64,000 nucleotides of DNA, from the NCBI GenBank assembly GCA_028826165.1, contig JAPDFW010000116.1:113392-177391 (forward strand), read 5' to 3'. The number at the start of each line of letters is the position of its first letter. Position 1 is the first letter of the stretch. This document shows, in pieces, positions 48,098-58,369 of this stretch. Under the pieces are notes generated by a model, which saw only the letters and a program-made list of their open reading frames with translations, ran no database searches and was not told the DNA's origin. Both the position numbers and the translations under genes were made by a program. The DNA is from Anaeramoeba ignava (lineage: Eukaryota > Metamonada > Anaeramoebidae).

Positions 48098-51028
48098 ATG
48101 CAAAATCAATCAAGTACAAATATTTTTTAAAAATAAAAATAAAAATAAAAATATAAAAACTTATCAATTTTTTTTAATAAATTAAAGATATTAAAGAATT
48201 ACTTTCTCCAATTGAATTAAATTATTTTAATGTTATTTTCAATAAACTTGATAAAAGCCAAACAGAAAATTTAGGAAAGAATAATTGTATTTCACTATTT
48301 AATTTATCAGGAATTGATAATACAACATTAATAGGCGTAAAAATTAATTATTTTTAAATTAAAATTAATATTTATTTTTAAATTAATATTAATATTTATT
48401 TTAAAATTAATATTTATTTTTTAAGTTTTGGAAATTTGTTGATTCTTCTGAAGTTGGAATTATTGACCGTTCACAATTTTATATTCTTATGAGAATGATT
48501 GGATTGTTTCAAAAAGGAAATTTAACGAAAGAAACTTTATTCCAAAATCTTTCAAAAGATCGTAATTTAAAATAAATAATAATTTTAATTTAAAATAAAT
48601 AATAATTTTAATTTAAAATAAAAATAATTTTAATTTAAAATAAAAATAATTTTATTGCTTTCTTTTTTTAGAAAATCCACCACTTCCTGTTTTTAATCAA
48701 AATACACAAAAAGAAGAAAATCAACAAAAATCAATACCAAATCAAAATATTTCACAAACTTTTCCAGTAGATCCACAAAATTTTGATATGTTTCAAGGGT
48801 TATTTAATGATCTTGATGTAAACAAAACAGGATTTGTAACAAGTAATTTTAAAAAAACAAAAACAAAAATAAAAATAAAATTTTAATAAAAATTTTAATA
48901 AAAATTGTTTAAATCATGATTAGATCAACAAGTTCAAAACATTTTTGGGGAATCAGGAGTTAGTGAACAAAATATAAACCAAATTTGGAATTTACTTGAT
49001 CCAACTAATTCTAAAAAATTACCAAAAGAAGAATTTATAATTTCAATGCATCTTATTCTTCAATGTAGAAATGGTCAAAATGTTCCAAATAAAATTAATA
49101 AAAAGGAATTATTTCAATATATTGATCCAAATCAACTTAAACAAGCAAATCAAAATCAAAATCAAAATTTAAAAATCAAAATCAAAATCAAAATCAAAAT
49201 CAAAATCAAAATCAAAATCAAGATTTGGAATTCGAAATAGATTTTAATAGAAATAAAAAAAAAAATAATAATAATAAAAATCAAAATCAAACACAACAAA
49301 AAATTGATGAAAATATTGATGGTGATGATGATGATGAATTGTTTAATCAATTTAAACCAAGAAACAAAAATAAATCTTCACAAAAAACAAATTCAAATTC
49401 AAATTCAAATTCAAATTCAACTTCAAATTCGAAAAAAACTTCAAATTCAAATTTAAATTTAGCTTTTGAAAATTCAAAAAAAGAAACAAAACAAACAGAA
49501 AAAAATGAAGATAATTTACTTGGAGATGATTTACTTTTTAATAATTCATCACAAAAAACATCAAATAATTCAAATCCACAAACTAATCAAAATAAAACAA
49601 CAGAATTACCAAAAAATTCCGAAGAAAAAGAAAAATGAAAATGAAAATGAAAATGAAAAAAACAAAGCACAAAATACTAAAAATTTTCTTAATGAAAAAT
49701 CATATGAAATTTTGCATACATTTGAAAACACATTCAATCAAGAATCAAACAAAGTAAAAGAAACAAACGAAAATGACTTAATATCCGAACCACTAGAAAA
49801 TCTGCAAGAAAATACCCAAAGACAAACAACAAAACAATATACACTTCCTGATAGTTTTAATCAGCCATCAATGCAACCCAAAAGTTTTGGGTATTCATCA
49901 CCTATGCCAATTTCAAACACTTCAAATATTTCAATTAATCAACAACCAACATCAAATGAAGAATTAGTTTGGATGGAAAAAATTGCAGAATTGCAACATG
50001 AATTAAGCAAATATCAAAATCAAATACAAGAGGAATCACAAAAAAATCACCAAGTCATTTCAGAAATACGACAACTTAAGCAACAAACAGAAAGAGCAAA
50101 AACTAAGAAAGAGATTTATTTTGAAAGAATTTCAAATATGAAAATCAATATTGAGATGCTTGAACAGCAAAAACATGAATATGAAGATATTATAAATCAA
50201 AAATTGAAATTAAAACTAAGCAAACCAGAATATAAAAAAATTAAGCAACTTGAATCAAATGTGGAAAAAATGAAGATGAAATGTGAAAGCCAGAAAGAAA
50301 AAATCGATAAATGCAAGCAAATTATCAAATCATTTACTGACAAAATACAATCAAAAGAAAAAACTAATATGAATTTTCAAGGAGGACAAGTTGGAATGAA
50401 TATGTCTGAATCACCAAATGAAAAGAAAGAGCCAAATTTGAATTCTAATCTTAATACTAATCTTAATACAAATCTTAATTTAAATTTAAATTCTAATACA
50501 AATTTTGATACAAATCTTAATACAAATTTTGATACAAATCTTAATACAAATCTTAATACAAATCTTAATACAAATCTTAATTCAAATCTTAATTCAAATC
50601 TTAATTCAGATTTCAATAAAGATTTTAATGCAGATTTCAATAAAGATTTTAATGCAGACTTCAATAAAGATTTTAATGCAGACTTCAATAAAGGTTTTAA
50701 TCAAGATTTCAACAAAGATTTCAATAAAGATTTTAATCAAGATTTCAACAAAGATCTTAATCAAGATTTCAATTCAAAAAATCAAAAAAATGATAAATTT
50801 AATTCAGGAAAACTTAATCAAAAAAAATCACTTTTTGATAAGAATATTGATGGTCTTGTTGTTGATAATGATATGTTTGATACAAGAGAAATTGATAAGC
50901 AATTTTCCAAAAACAAATCACAAACTTCTTCTGAAGTTACAGATAACTTTTTTGAAGAGAAAAATGATTTTACAAATGGTTTTAAAACAAATTTTAACCA
51001 AGATTTTAGTGATAATTTCAATTTTTAA
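48098..51028 (+). CDS. EH-domain endocytic protein (Eps15/Ede1-like)
   Basis: Five exons: 48098-48113, 48188-48336, 48426-48561, 48672-48842, 48924-51028; about 858 aa. Two EH domains: the first over exons 2-3 (LNYFNVIFNKLDKSQ, LFNLSGIDNTTLIGFWKFVD, IDRSQFYILMRMIGL), the second over exons 4-5 (FDMFQGLFNDLDVNKTGFVT, INQIWNLLDPTNSKKLPKEE, FIISMHLILQC). EH domains bind Asn-Pro-Phe peptides in clathrin endocytosis. Then an Asn/Ser linker with acidic clusters (DGDDDDELF, LLGDDLLF), a coiled coil (~residues 560-680) and a long tail of TNLN and FNKDFNAD repeats ending NFNQDFSDNFNF. Two compensating one-base offsets (about 49170, -1 A; about 49635, +1 A) are needed to join the frames. The layout EH-EH-coiled coil-short motif tail matches Eps15 or Ede1. 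Confidence 0.85.
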
Positions 51029-51177
51029 AAAAAAAATTTAATAATAATAATAATAATAATTTTTTTTACAATTTTCTTTTTTTTGAAGAATAAATTCAAA
51101 TTAAGAAAATTGAAAAAAAAAAATAATTCATTTTTTTCTTTTAAAAAAAAAATATATAAATATTATTTATAAATATA

Positions 51178-52194
51178 ATGGATAGTTTAAATCATTCACA
51201 AAATAATAATTCAAATGATGAAAAAGAAGATCAAAATAATTTAATAACGGAAAAACCAAAAGAAAAAACAAACAAAGAAAACACGATAGAAAAAAGCAAC
51301 AACAACAAAGAGAAAAAAGAAAAACAAGCACGAGAGCCATTCCGAAAGATTCTTTATTTGAAACAGGATTATCCCGATAATTATATTGACGATTCTTTTT
51401 TGGAAAAATTAATATTAAATGCAAATGTTCATCCATTGAAATTTTGGGAAGTCTCAAAATCGTCATTAGCAATAACACAACAAGTGACGATCGTAATAAT
51501 ATTCTGTCTGGTATTCTTCCATGCTCTCACAAACACCATTACAATCACGCACTTTTTCATACTGGATATTTTTCTAGTGTTGATCGGATACTTTATATTT
51601 TTATTGATTCTCCCGATCAAAACAATTTCAATCAATAAATTCTTGCATCATTTAAAGGTTTTATTGGTGCTTCTTGTTTTGCTTTATTGCGTATCTCCTG
51701 TACTGCGCACTTTGACACAGACATTCTCGCCTGATACCATATGGGCTTTGACAATAATCCTGTTCGTTATCCATTTACTTTCGCAAGATTACGATTATAT
51801 CAACGGACTTTCTGACAAATTGAATGCTCCTTTATCTTTGAATGCCGCAATATTTGCATCTGTAATACTTGCCTCAAGGCTTGATTCTGATATGCTTGTG
51901 TTTGCTTTTGTTTCTTTTGCGATTGAAATATTTGGATTTTTTCCTGTCATCCGACATATGGCTTATAAATTGTCTTTTAAAATTCATTTTTTGCTCACGT
52001 TTTTAATGTGTTTTGGCACTTTTGTTTCCATTTATGTCTTCAATAGATTCTTTTCGTTCTTGTTTGTTGGTGTTTTGTTGATGATGTCTGTGTTTATTCC
52101 TGGTATTTTTACATATTTGCATAGATATAAGATTACTGTTAATGGTCCTTGGGATGAAGCAAAACCAGCCCCTCTTTATTCATTAATGAATTGA
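51178..52194 (+). CDS. PIGC: PIG-C/GPI2, GPI-N-acetylglucosaminyltransferase subunit
   Basis: Intronless, 338 aa (animal PIG-C is about 297; the extra is a polar Asn/Lys N-terminus). Part of the ER complex that transfers GlcNAc to phosphatidylinositol, the first step of GPI anchor synthesis. Family signatures: RKILYLKQDYPDNYIDDSFL, SPVLRTLTQTFSPDTIWALT, LSLNAAIFASVILASRLDSD, NGPWDEAKPAP near the end. About eight hydrophobic segments follow the first ~105 residues. The start ATG at 51178 follows an A-rich leader. It is markedly richer in G and C than the flanking repeats and lies directly behind the EH-domain gene in the same direction; no shared function is implied. Confidence 0.95.
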   Translation: MDSLNHSQNNNSNDEKEDQNNLITEKPKEKTNKENTIEKSNNNKEKKEKQAREPFRKILYLKQDYPDNYIDDSFLEKLILNANVHPLKFWEVSKSSLAITQQVTIVIIFCLVFFHALTNTITITHFFILDIFLVLIGYFIFLLILPIKTISINKFLHHLKVLLVLLVLLYCVSPVLRTLTQTFSPDTIWALTIILFVIHLLSQDYDYINGLSDKLNAPLSLNAAIFASVILASRLDSDMLVFAFVSFAIEIFGFFPVIRHMAYKLSFKIHFLLTFLMCFGTFVSIYVFNRFFSFLFVGVLLMMSVFIPGIFTYLHRYKITVNGPWDEAKPAPLYSLMN

Positions 52195-52363
52195 ATTAAA
52201 TCTAATAAATTTTAATTTTAAAACAAATTTTAATATCAAAGCAAATATTAAAACAAATATTAATTTTAATATTAATTATAATTTTAATATTAATTTTTTA
52301 ATTTTTTCATTTTTTCATTTTTTCATTTTTCATTTTTTTCATTTTTTTCATTTTTTTAAAATT
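52195..52363 (+). promoter_or_regulatory. promoter/leader of the NuoF gene with repeated TTTTTTCA
   Basis: 52300-52357 has six tandem T-run/CATT repeats (TTTTTCATTTTTTCATTTTT), then AAAATT and the ATG at 52364. This is the clearest example of the start-site pyrimidine/CAT motif in the window. Confidence 0.5.
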
Positions 52364-55300
52364 ATGCTTTCTCCTCAAAAATTTTATTTTTCATCTGCAA
52401 AGAATTATCAACATATTTTACTTAATCAAATTGCAAAAAGAAAATATGGTGATTTAAAAGAAAAAGATAAAGTTTTTACAAATCTTCATGGAAAACTTGG
52501 TTGGGATTTTAAGGTAAAAAAATTTGTCAAACAAAAAATCAAAATAAAAACCAATTAAATAAAGTTTTTGTAATAAAAAATTTCTGTTAATTTATTTGTT
52601 AATTTATTTCTTTAATTAAGTCTGCAATAAAAAGGGGGGATTGGTCAAACACAAAAAATATTATTGAAAAAGGGAAAAAACATATTATTGATGAAATAAA
52701 AGCGAGTGGATTAAGAGGTAGAGGAGGTGCTGGTTTTCCAACAGGAGTTAAATGGTCTTTTATGCCTCAAAATAGTGAAAAGTAATTAAATATTAAATAT
52801 TAAATTAAATATTAAATATTAAATTAAATATTAAATATTAAATTGAATAAAATATTAAATATTAAATTGAATTAAATATTAAATATTAAATATTAAATAT
52901 TGAATTAAATACTAAATTGAATTAAATATTAAATATTAAACATTAAATTGAATATTAAATATTAAATTGAATTAAATATTAAATTGAATTGAATATTAAA
53001 TATTGAATATTAAATATTGAATTAAATATTAAATATTAAATATTAAATTGAATTAAATATTAAATATTAAATATTAAATTGAATTAAATATTAAATATTA
53101 AATATTAAATTGAATTAAATATTAAATATTAAATTGAATTAAATATTAAATTGAATTAAATATTAAATTGGATTAAATATTGAATATTAAATTGAATTAA
53201 ATATTAAATATTAAATATTAAATATTAAATATTAAATATTAAATATTAATTTGAATTAAATATTAAATTGGATTGAATAATAAATTAAACATTAAATTGA
53301 ATTAAATATTAAATATTAAATTGAATTAAATATTAAATTGAATTAAATATTAAATATTAAATATTAAATTGAATTAAATATTAAATATTAAATATTAAAT
53401 TGAATTAAATATTGAATTGAATTGAATTGAATAATAAATTAAATATTAAATATTAAATATTAAATATTAAATTGAATTAAATATTAAATATTAAATATTA
53501 AATTGAATATTAAATATTAAATATTAAATTGAATTAAATATTAAATTGAATTAAATATTAAATATTAAATATTAAAATATTAAATATTAAATTGGATTAA
53601 ATATTAAATATTAAATATTAAATTGAATAAAATATTAAATATTAAATTGAATTAAATATTAAATATTAAATTGAATTAAATATTAAATATTAAATTGAAT
53701 TAAATATTAAATATTAAATTGAATTAAATATTAAATATTAAATTAATTAAATATTAAATATTAAATTGAATTAAATATTAAATATTAAATTGAATTAAAT
53801 ATTAAATATTAAATTGAATTAAATATTAAAAATTAAATATTAAATTAAATATTAAATATTAAATATTAAATTGAATTAAATATTAAATTAAATATTAAAT
53901 TGAATTAAATATTAAAATTAAAATTAAAATTGAAAATTAAATATTAAAATTAAATAATTAAATATTAAATTGAATTAAATATTAAATATTAAATTGAATT
54001 AAATATTAAATTGAATTAAATATTAAATTGAATTAAATTGAATTAAATATTAAATATTAAATTGAATTAAATATTAAATATTAAATTGGATTAAATATTA
54101 AATTAAATATTAAATATTAAATATTAAATATTAAATATTAAATATTAAATATTAAATATTAAATTGAATTAAATATTAAATATTAAATATTAAATTAAAT
54201 TGAATATTAAATTAAATATTAAATATTAAATTGAATTAAATATTAAATATTAATTTGAATTGAATTAAATATTAAATTGAATTGAATTAAATATTAATTT
54301 GAATTGAATTAAATATTAAAAATTGAATTGAATTGAATTTTCTTATAAAAAATATAAGACCATCTTACTTAATTATTAATGCAGACGAAGGAGAACCAGG
54401 AACTTGCAAAGATAGAGAAATCATGCGAAATGATCCACAAAAACTACTTGAAGGATGTTTACTAGCTGGATATGCAATGAACTGCAAAGCAGCATACATT
54501 TACATTCGAGGAGAATTTCAAGAAGTAAGAAAACGTGTTGAAGAAGCAATCAAACAAGCATATGAAAAAGGAAAACTTGGAAAGAACGCCTGCAACACGG
54601 GATACGATTTCGACGTTCGCATTCACAGCGGAGCAGGAGCATATGTTTGCGGGGAAGAAACAGCACTAATTGAATCACTTGAAGGAAAACCAGGAAAACC
54701 AAGACTCAAACCGCCCTATCCTCCACAACATGGTTTATGGGGAAATCCAACAAACGTCAACAACGTTGAAACAATTTCTTCTTGTCCTGAAATTCTTCGT
54801 CGAGGATCTTCTTGGTACAATTCACTCGGAAGAAAAAACAATCACGGCACAAAAATTTTTTCAATTTCGGGACATGTCAACCGACAATGTGTTATTGAAG
54901 AAGAAATGAGTATCCCACTCAAAAAGCTCATTGAAAAGCATGCTGGCGGTGTGAGAGGCGGCTGGGAAAATCTACTCGCTATAATTCCCGGCGGTTCTTC
55001 AACGTCCCTAATTCCACGTCAGCAATGCGAAGAAGTTTTGATGGATTATGATTCGCTTTCTCAAGTAAAAAGCTCATTTGGTACAGGCGCTATTATTGTC
55101 ATGGATAAGTCAACTGATGTCGTAAAGGCTATTGCAAGACTCTCAAAGTTTTATCACCATGAATCTTGTGGTCAGTGTGTTCCATGCAGAGAAGGTACTG
55201 CTTATCTAGATAAAATTATGCATAGAATTCTTGATGGTGTTGCTAAATTAGAGGAAATTGATATGCTTCTTGAAATCACTCAATCTATGAAAGGTACAAC

Positions 55301-55391
55301 TATTTGTGCTTTGGCTGAAGCTGCTGCTTTGCCTATTGAAGGTTTGTTGAGACATTTTAGAGATGAAGTTGAGAAGAAAATTAGAAAGTAG
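52364..55391 (+). CDS. NDUFV1: NADH dehydrogenase 51-kDa subunit NuoF/NDUFV1 (mitochondrial or hydrogenosomal)
   Basis: Three exons (52364-52513, 52621-52781, 54359-55391), phases 0 and 2, give 447 aa. It oxidises NADH using FMN and a 4Fe-4S cluster. FMN site: [43 protein letters not shown] site: [20 protein letters not shown] then [13 protein letters not shown]; cluster ligands: [13 protein letters not shown] and [10 protein letters not shown]. The N-terminus [20 protein letters not shown] has hydroxylated and basic residues and few acids, like an organelle presequence. In anaerobic protists NuoE/NuoF act in hydrogenosomes with FeFe-hydrogenase; which system applies here cannot be seen. Intron 2 is 1,577 bp of minisatellite. 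Most of the protein lies in exon 3, which is less AT-rich and strongly conserved. Confidence 0.96.
52782..54358 (+). repeat. NuoF intron 2: AAATATT/AATTG minisatellite, 1.58 kb
   Basis: From GTAATT at 52782 to TATAAG at 54358 the intron consists of AAATATT heptamers and AAATTGAATT interruptions in changing order (AATATTAAATATTAAATTGA). Unique sequence is limited to the last ~25 bases. Confidence 0.9.
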
Positions 55392-55736
55392 AAAGAATTA
55401 AAAAGTTGAAGTTTTTTTTTTTTTTTTTTAATTTGACAGAATTTCAATTTAACCCAAAATTAATCAATAAAATTAATCAATAAAATTAATCAATAAAATT
55501 AATCAATAAAATTAATCAATAAAATTAATCAATAAAATTAAAATTAAAATTAAAATTAAAATTAAAATTAAAAATTAAAATCAAAATTAAAATCAAAATC
55601 AAAATTAAAATTAAAATAAAATCAAAATAAAAATTTAAAATCAAATTAAAAATCAAATTTAAAATCATTTTTAAAATTAAAATTAAAATTAAAATCATTT
55701 TTTTCATTTTTTTCATTTTTTTCTTTTTCTTTTTAA
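55392..55736 (+). promoter_or_regulatory. intergenic region before the NAD kinase gene
   Basis: Contains a run of AAATTAATCAAT units (about six copies from 55455 to 55535), TAAAAT/CAAAAT hexamers to 55690, then TTTTTTCATTTTTTTCATTT and the ATG at 55737. No gene. Confidence 0.4.
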
Positions 55737-57908
55737 ATGCATAAATCGAAATCAACAAAAACTTTATCAGATGAAATAAAAAATAAATACTCTATAAAAT
55801 TTGTTAATTCTCATACAAGTTTGTTTTATTTTCTTTATTTTAAAAAAAAATAATTTAAGAAAACAACAAAATAAAAAATTTTTTTCTTTTCTTTCCTTTT
55901 CTTTTTTAAAAAGAAATGCCACAAACAATAATTTATCCAATAACACCAACAAAAGAAATTGTAACAGATAGTTCACAAATTAAAGAAACTCATCATTGTA
56001 AAAAAGCTGTAAATTCATTATAAATTTAATTTTAATTTTAATTTTAATTTTAATTTTAATTTTAATTTTAATTTTAAATTTTAATTTTAATTTTAATTTT
56101 AATTTTAATTTTAATTTTAATTTTAATTTTTAATTTTAATTTTAATTTTAATTTTAATTTTAAATTTTTAATTTTAATTTTAATTTTAATTTTTAAATTT
56201 TAAATTTGATTTTAATTTTTTAATTTTAATTTTAATTTTAATTTTTTAATTTTAATTTTAATTTTAATTTTAATTTTAATTTTAATTTTAAATTTTAATT
56301 TTAATTTTAATTTTAATTTTAATTTCTAATTGAATTGAATTTTAATTTTAATTTTAATTTTTTAGTTGAAATTAAGTTGGAAAATGAAACCAACTTCAGT
56401 TCTAGTTATTAAAAAAAGAAAAGATCCAACAGCAACAGAATATGCAAAACAATTAATTGAATATTTAACAAAAGAATTAAAAGTATGTGTTCTAATTGAA
56501 CCATCAGCTGTTCAAGATCTTCCAAATATTCCTGCTTTTACAACAGGTTTATATAATTTAAAAAAAATTAAAAAGAAATTTTAATTCAATTTTAATTTGA
56601 AATTGATTTTTTTTAGATGAAAGAAAGATTCTTAATCAATTAGTTGATTTTGTTATTTGTTTAGGTGGAGATGGAACAATGCTTCATATTTCTTCTTTGT
56701 TTTATAATCAACCTTCTCCACCTATTTTAGCTTTTCATTTAGGGACACTTGGTTTTTTAGCAATTTTTGGTAGATAGTTTATTTTTTTAGAATGAATTCT
56801 ATTTCAATTTTAATTTTAATTTTAAATTTAATTTCGATTTGGATTTTAATTTTGAATTGAATTTTAATTTTAATTTTAAATTGAATTTTAAATTTAATTT
56901 TAATTTTAATATTGATTTTAATTTTAATTTTAATTTTAATTTTAATTTTAATTTTAATTTTAATTTTAATTTTAATTTTAATTTTAATTTTAATTTTAAT
57001 TTCGAATTGAATTTTAATTTTAAATTGAATTTTAATTTTAAATTGAATTTTAATTTTAATTTCGAATTTTAAATTGAATTTTAATTTTAAATTGAATTTT
57101 AATTTTAAATTGAATTTTAATTTTAATTTTAATTTTAATTTCGAATTGAATTGAATTTTAATTTTAATTTCGAATTGAATTGAATTTTAATTTTAATTTC
57201 AAAATAAAAATAGATTTCCAAGAATACAAAACAACAATCAATTCAATTATGAAAGGAGAATTTTATATCACATTAAGAACAAGATTAACATGTCAAGTAT
57301 TTTCCAAAAAATCCAAAACATACAAAGAATTCTATGCATTAAATGAAATAGTAATTGATCGAGGAGCAGCAGTATTTCTAGCGAGTTTAGAATGCTTTTG
57401 CGACGATATATGCTTCACAACAATGCAAGGAGATGGAGTGATAATTTCAACACCAACAGGTTCAACGGCTTATTCTTTATCAGCAGGAGGATCAATGGTT
57501 CATCCAACAGTTCCAGGAATCTTATTCACGCCAATTTGCCCCCATTCACTTTCAAACCGTCCACTTATTTTTCCTGATTGTGCTGTTTTGACAATTAGAG
57601 TCGCTGAGAACTCCCGTGGTGGTGCTTCTGTTTTTGTCGATGGAAGAAGAGGAATCAAGCTTTTGAATGGTGATTATGTTATTATTAGAACAAATATGTA
57701 CCCTTTACCTTCTATTAATAGAACTGATGCTATTGCTGATTGGTTTGTTGGCTTATCTTCTATTTTACATTGGAATGAACGTGTTGTTCAAAAAGCTTTT
57801 ACAAAAAATAAAGATTCTTCTCAAAATAAAATTGAAGATAAAAATCAAAATCAAAATCAAAATCAAAATCCAAATCAAAATCAAAATCAAAATCCAAATC
57901 AAAATTAA
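55737..57908 (+). CDS. NADK: NAD kinase
   Basis: Five exons: 55737-55818, 55914-56008, 56366-56546, 56617-56769, 57214-57908; 401 aa with consistent phases. It phosphorylates NAD to NADP. Motifs: LKLSWKMKPTSVLVIKKRKD at the start of the domain, FVICLGGDGTMLHISSLF (GGDGT, nucleotide and catalytic site), LAFHLGTLGFL, EFYALNEIVIDRGAA (conserved Asn-Glu), TTMQGDGVIISTPTGSTAYS, PICPHSLSNRPLIFP, SVFVDGRRG, DWFVGLSSILHWNERV at the end. Animal NADK has the same DWFESLAQCLHWN ending. The C-terminus continues into an Asn-Gln/Asn-Pro tract and stops at 57908. N-terminal ~60 residues are polar and variable. Introns 2 and 4 are TTTTAA arrays. Confidence 0.95.
56009..56365 (+). repeat. NAD kinase intron 2: ATTTTA hexamer array
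   Basis: 357 bp, nearly all ATTTTA hexamer with occasional extra T or A; GTAAAT donor and TTTAG acceptor. Confidence 0.8.
56770..57213 (+). repeat. NAD kinase intron 4: ATTTTA array with GAATTG variants
   Basis: 444 bp of ATTTTA hexamers, with AAATTGAATTTT variants becoming frequent after 57000. The donor is GTAGAT. Confidence 0.8.
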
Positions 57909-58299
57909 AATCAAAATTTATAAATAAATAAAAATAAAAATAAAAATCAAATCAAAATCCAAATCAAAATCAAAATCAAAATCAAAATCAAAATTTATAA
58001 ATATAAATAAAAATAAAAATCAAAATTAAAATCAAAATCCAAATCAAAATCAAAATCAAAATCAAAATTTATAAATATAAATAAAAATAAAAATCAAAAT
58101 CAAAATATAAATAAAAATTAAAATTAAAAATCAAAATCAAAATAAAGAAGAAATTGAAAGATTTGAAATTCAAAAATTAATTCAAAAACAATCCAAAATT
58201 TTCCAAAAAATGAAACAATTCAAAAATGGAAAAACAAATTTTAAATTTATTTTTTAAAAACAAAAAAAAATAAAAAATAAAAAAAAATAAAAAATAAAT
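57909..58299 (+). pseudogene. possible lost C-terminal extension of NAD kinase and flank
   Basis: Behind the stop codon the CAAAAT repeat continues, interrupted by three AAAATTTATAAATA/TAAAAATAAAAA blocks. At about 58136-58255 an open stretch follows in the form NQNKEEIERFEIQKLIQKQS, KIFQKMKQFKNGKTN then FKFIF and a stop. It looks like the original end of a longer protein cut off by repeat changes, or an exon I cannot link (no clear acceptor). A-rich sequence follows up to the tRNA. Confidence 0.35.
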
Positions 58300-58369
58300 G
58301 GTTCTACCAGGATTTGAACCTAGACTGTGAGATTCAAAGTCTCACGTGCTACCCTTACACCATAGAACC
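58300..58369 (-). tRNA. tRNA-Gln, anticodon UUG
   Basis: The minus strand reads GGTTCTA for the acceptor 5' strand and TAGAACC for the 3' strand, 7 of 7 pairs. D-arm region TGGTGTAAGGGTAGCAC matches a box A. The anticodon arm has GTGAGA / TCTCAC around loop CTTTGAA, so the anticodon is TTG (Gln, CAA). T-arm: CTAGGTTCAAATCCTGG with GGTTCAAATC as box B. No intron, no encoded CCA. The sequence fits the eukaryotic tRNA-Gln type. Downstream on the minus strand is a T run (58290s), a likely Pol III terminator. A Gln-CAA tRNA suits the many CAAAAT-encoded Gln-Asn tracts. Confidence 0.93.

Noticed and set aside
49160-49640. Independent small gene between the two frames of the EH-domain gene
   Set aside because: The frame continues the Gln-Asn linker and acidic motifs on both sides with compensating one-base offsets, so it is part of the same protein.
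51178-52194. PIG-C and EH-domain genes as an operon
   Set aside because: Same direction and close spacing, but separate T-rich leaders and unrelated functions; no evidence of a shared transcript.
52782-54358. AAATATT/TTTTAA arrays as telomeric repeats
   Set aside because: They lie inside introns with splice sites at both ends, contain no G-rich strand, and are flanked by exons of the same gene.
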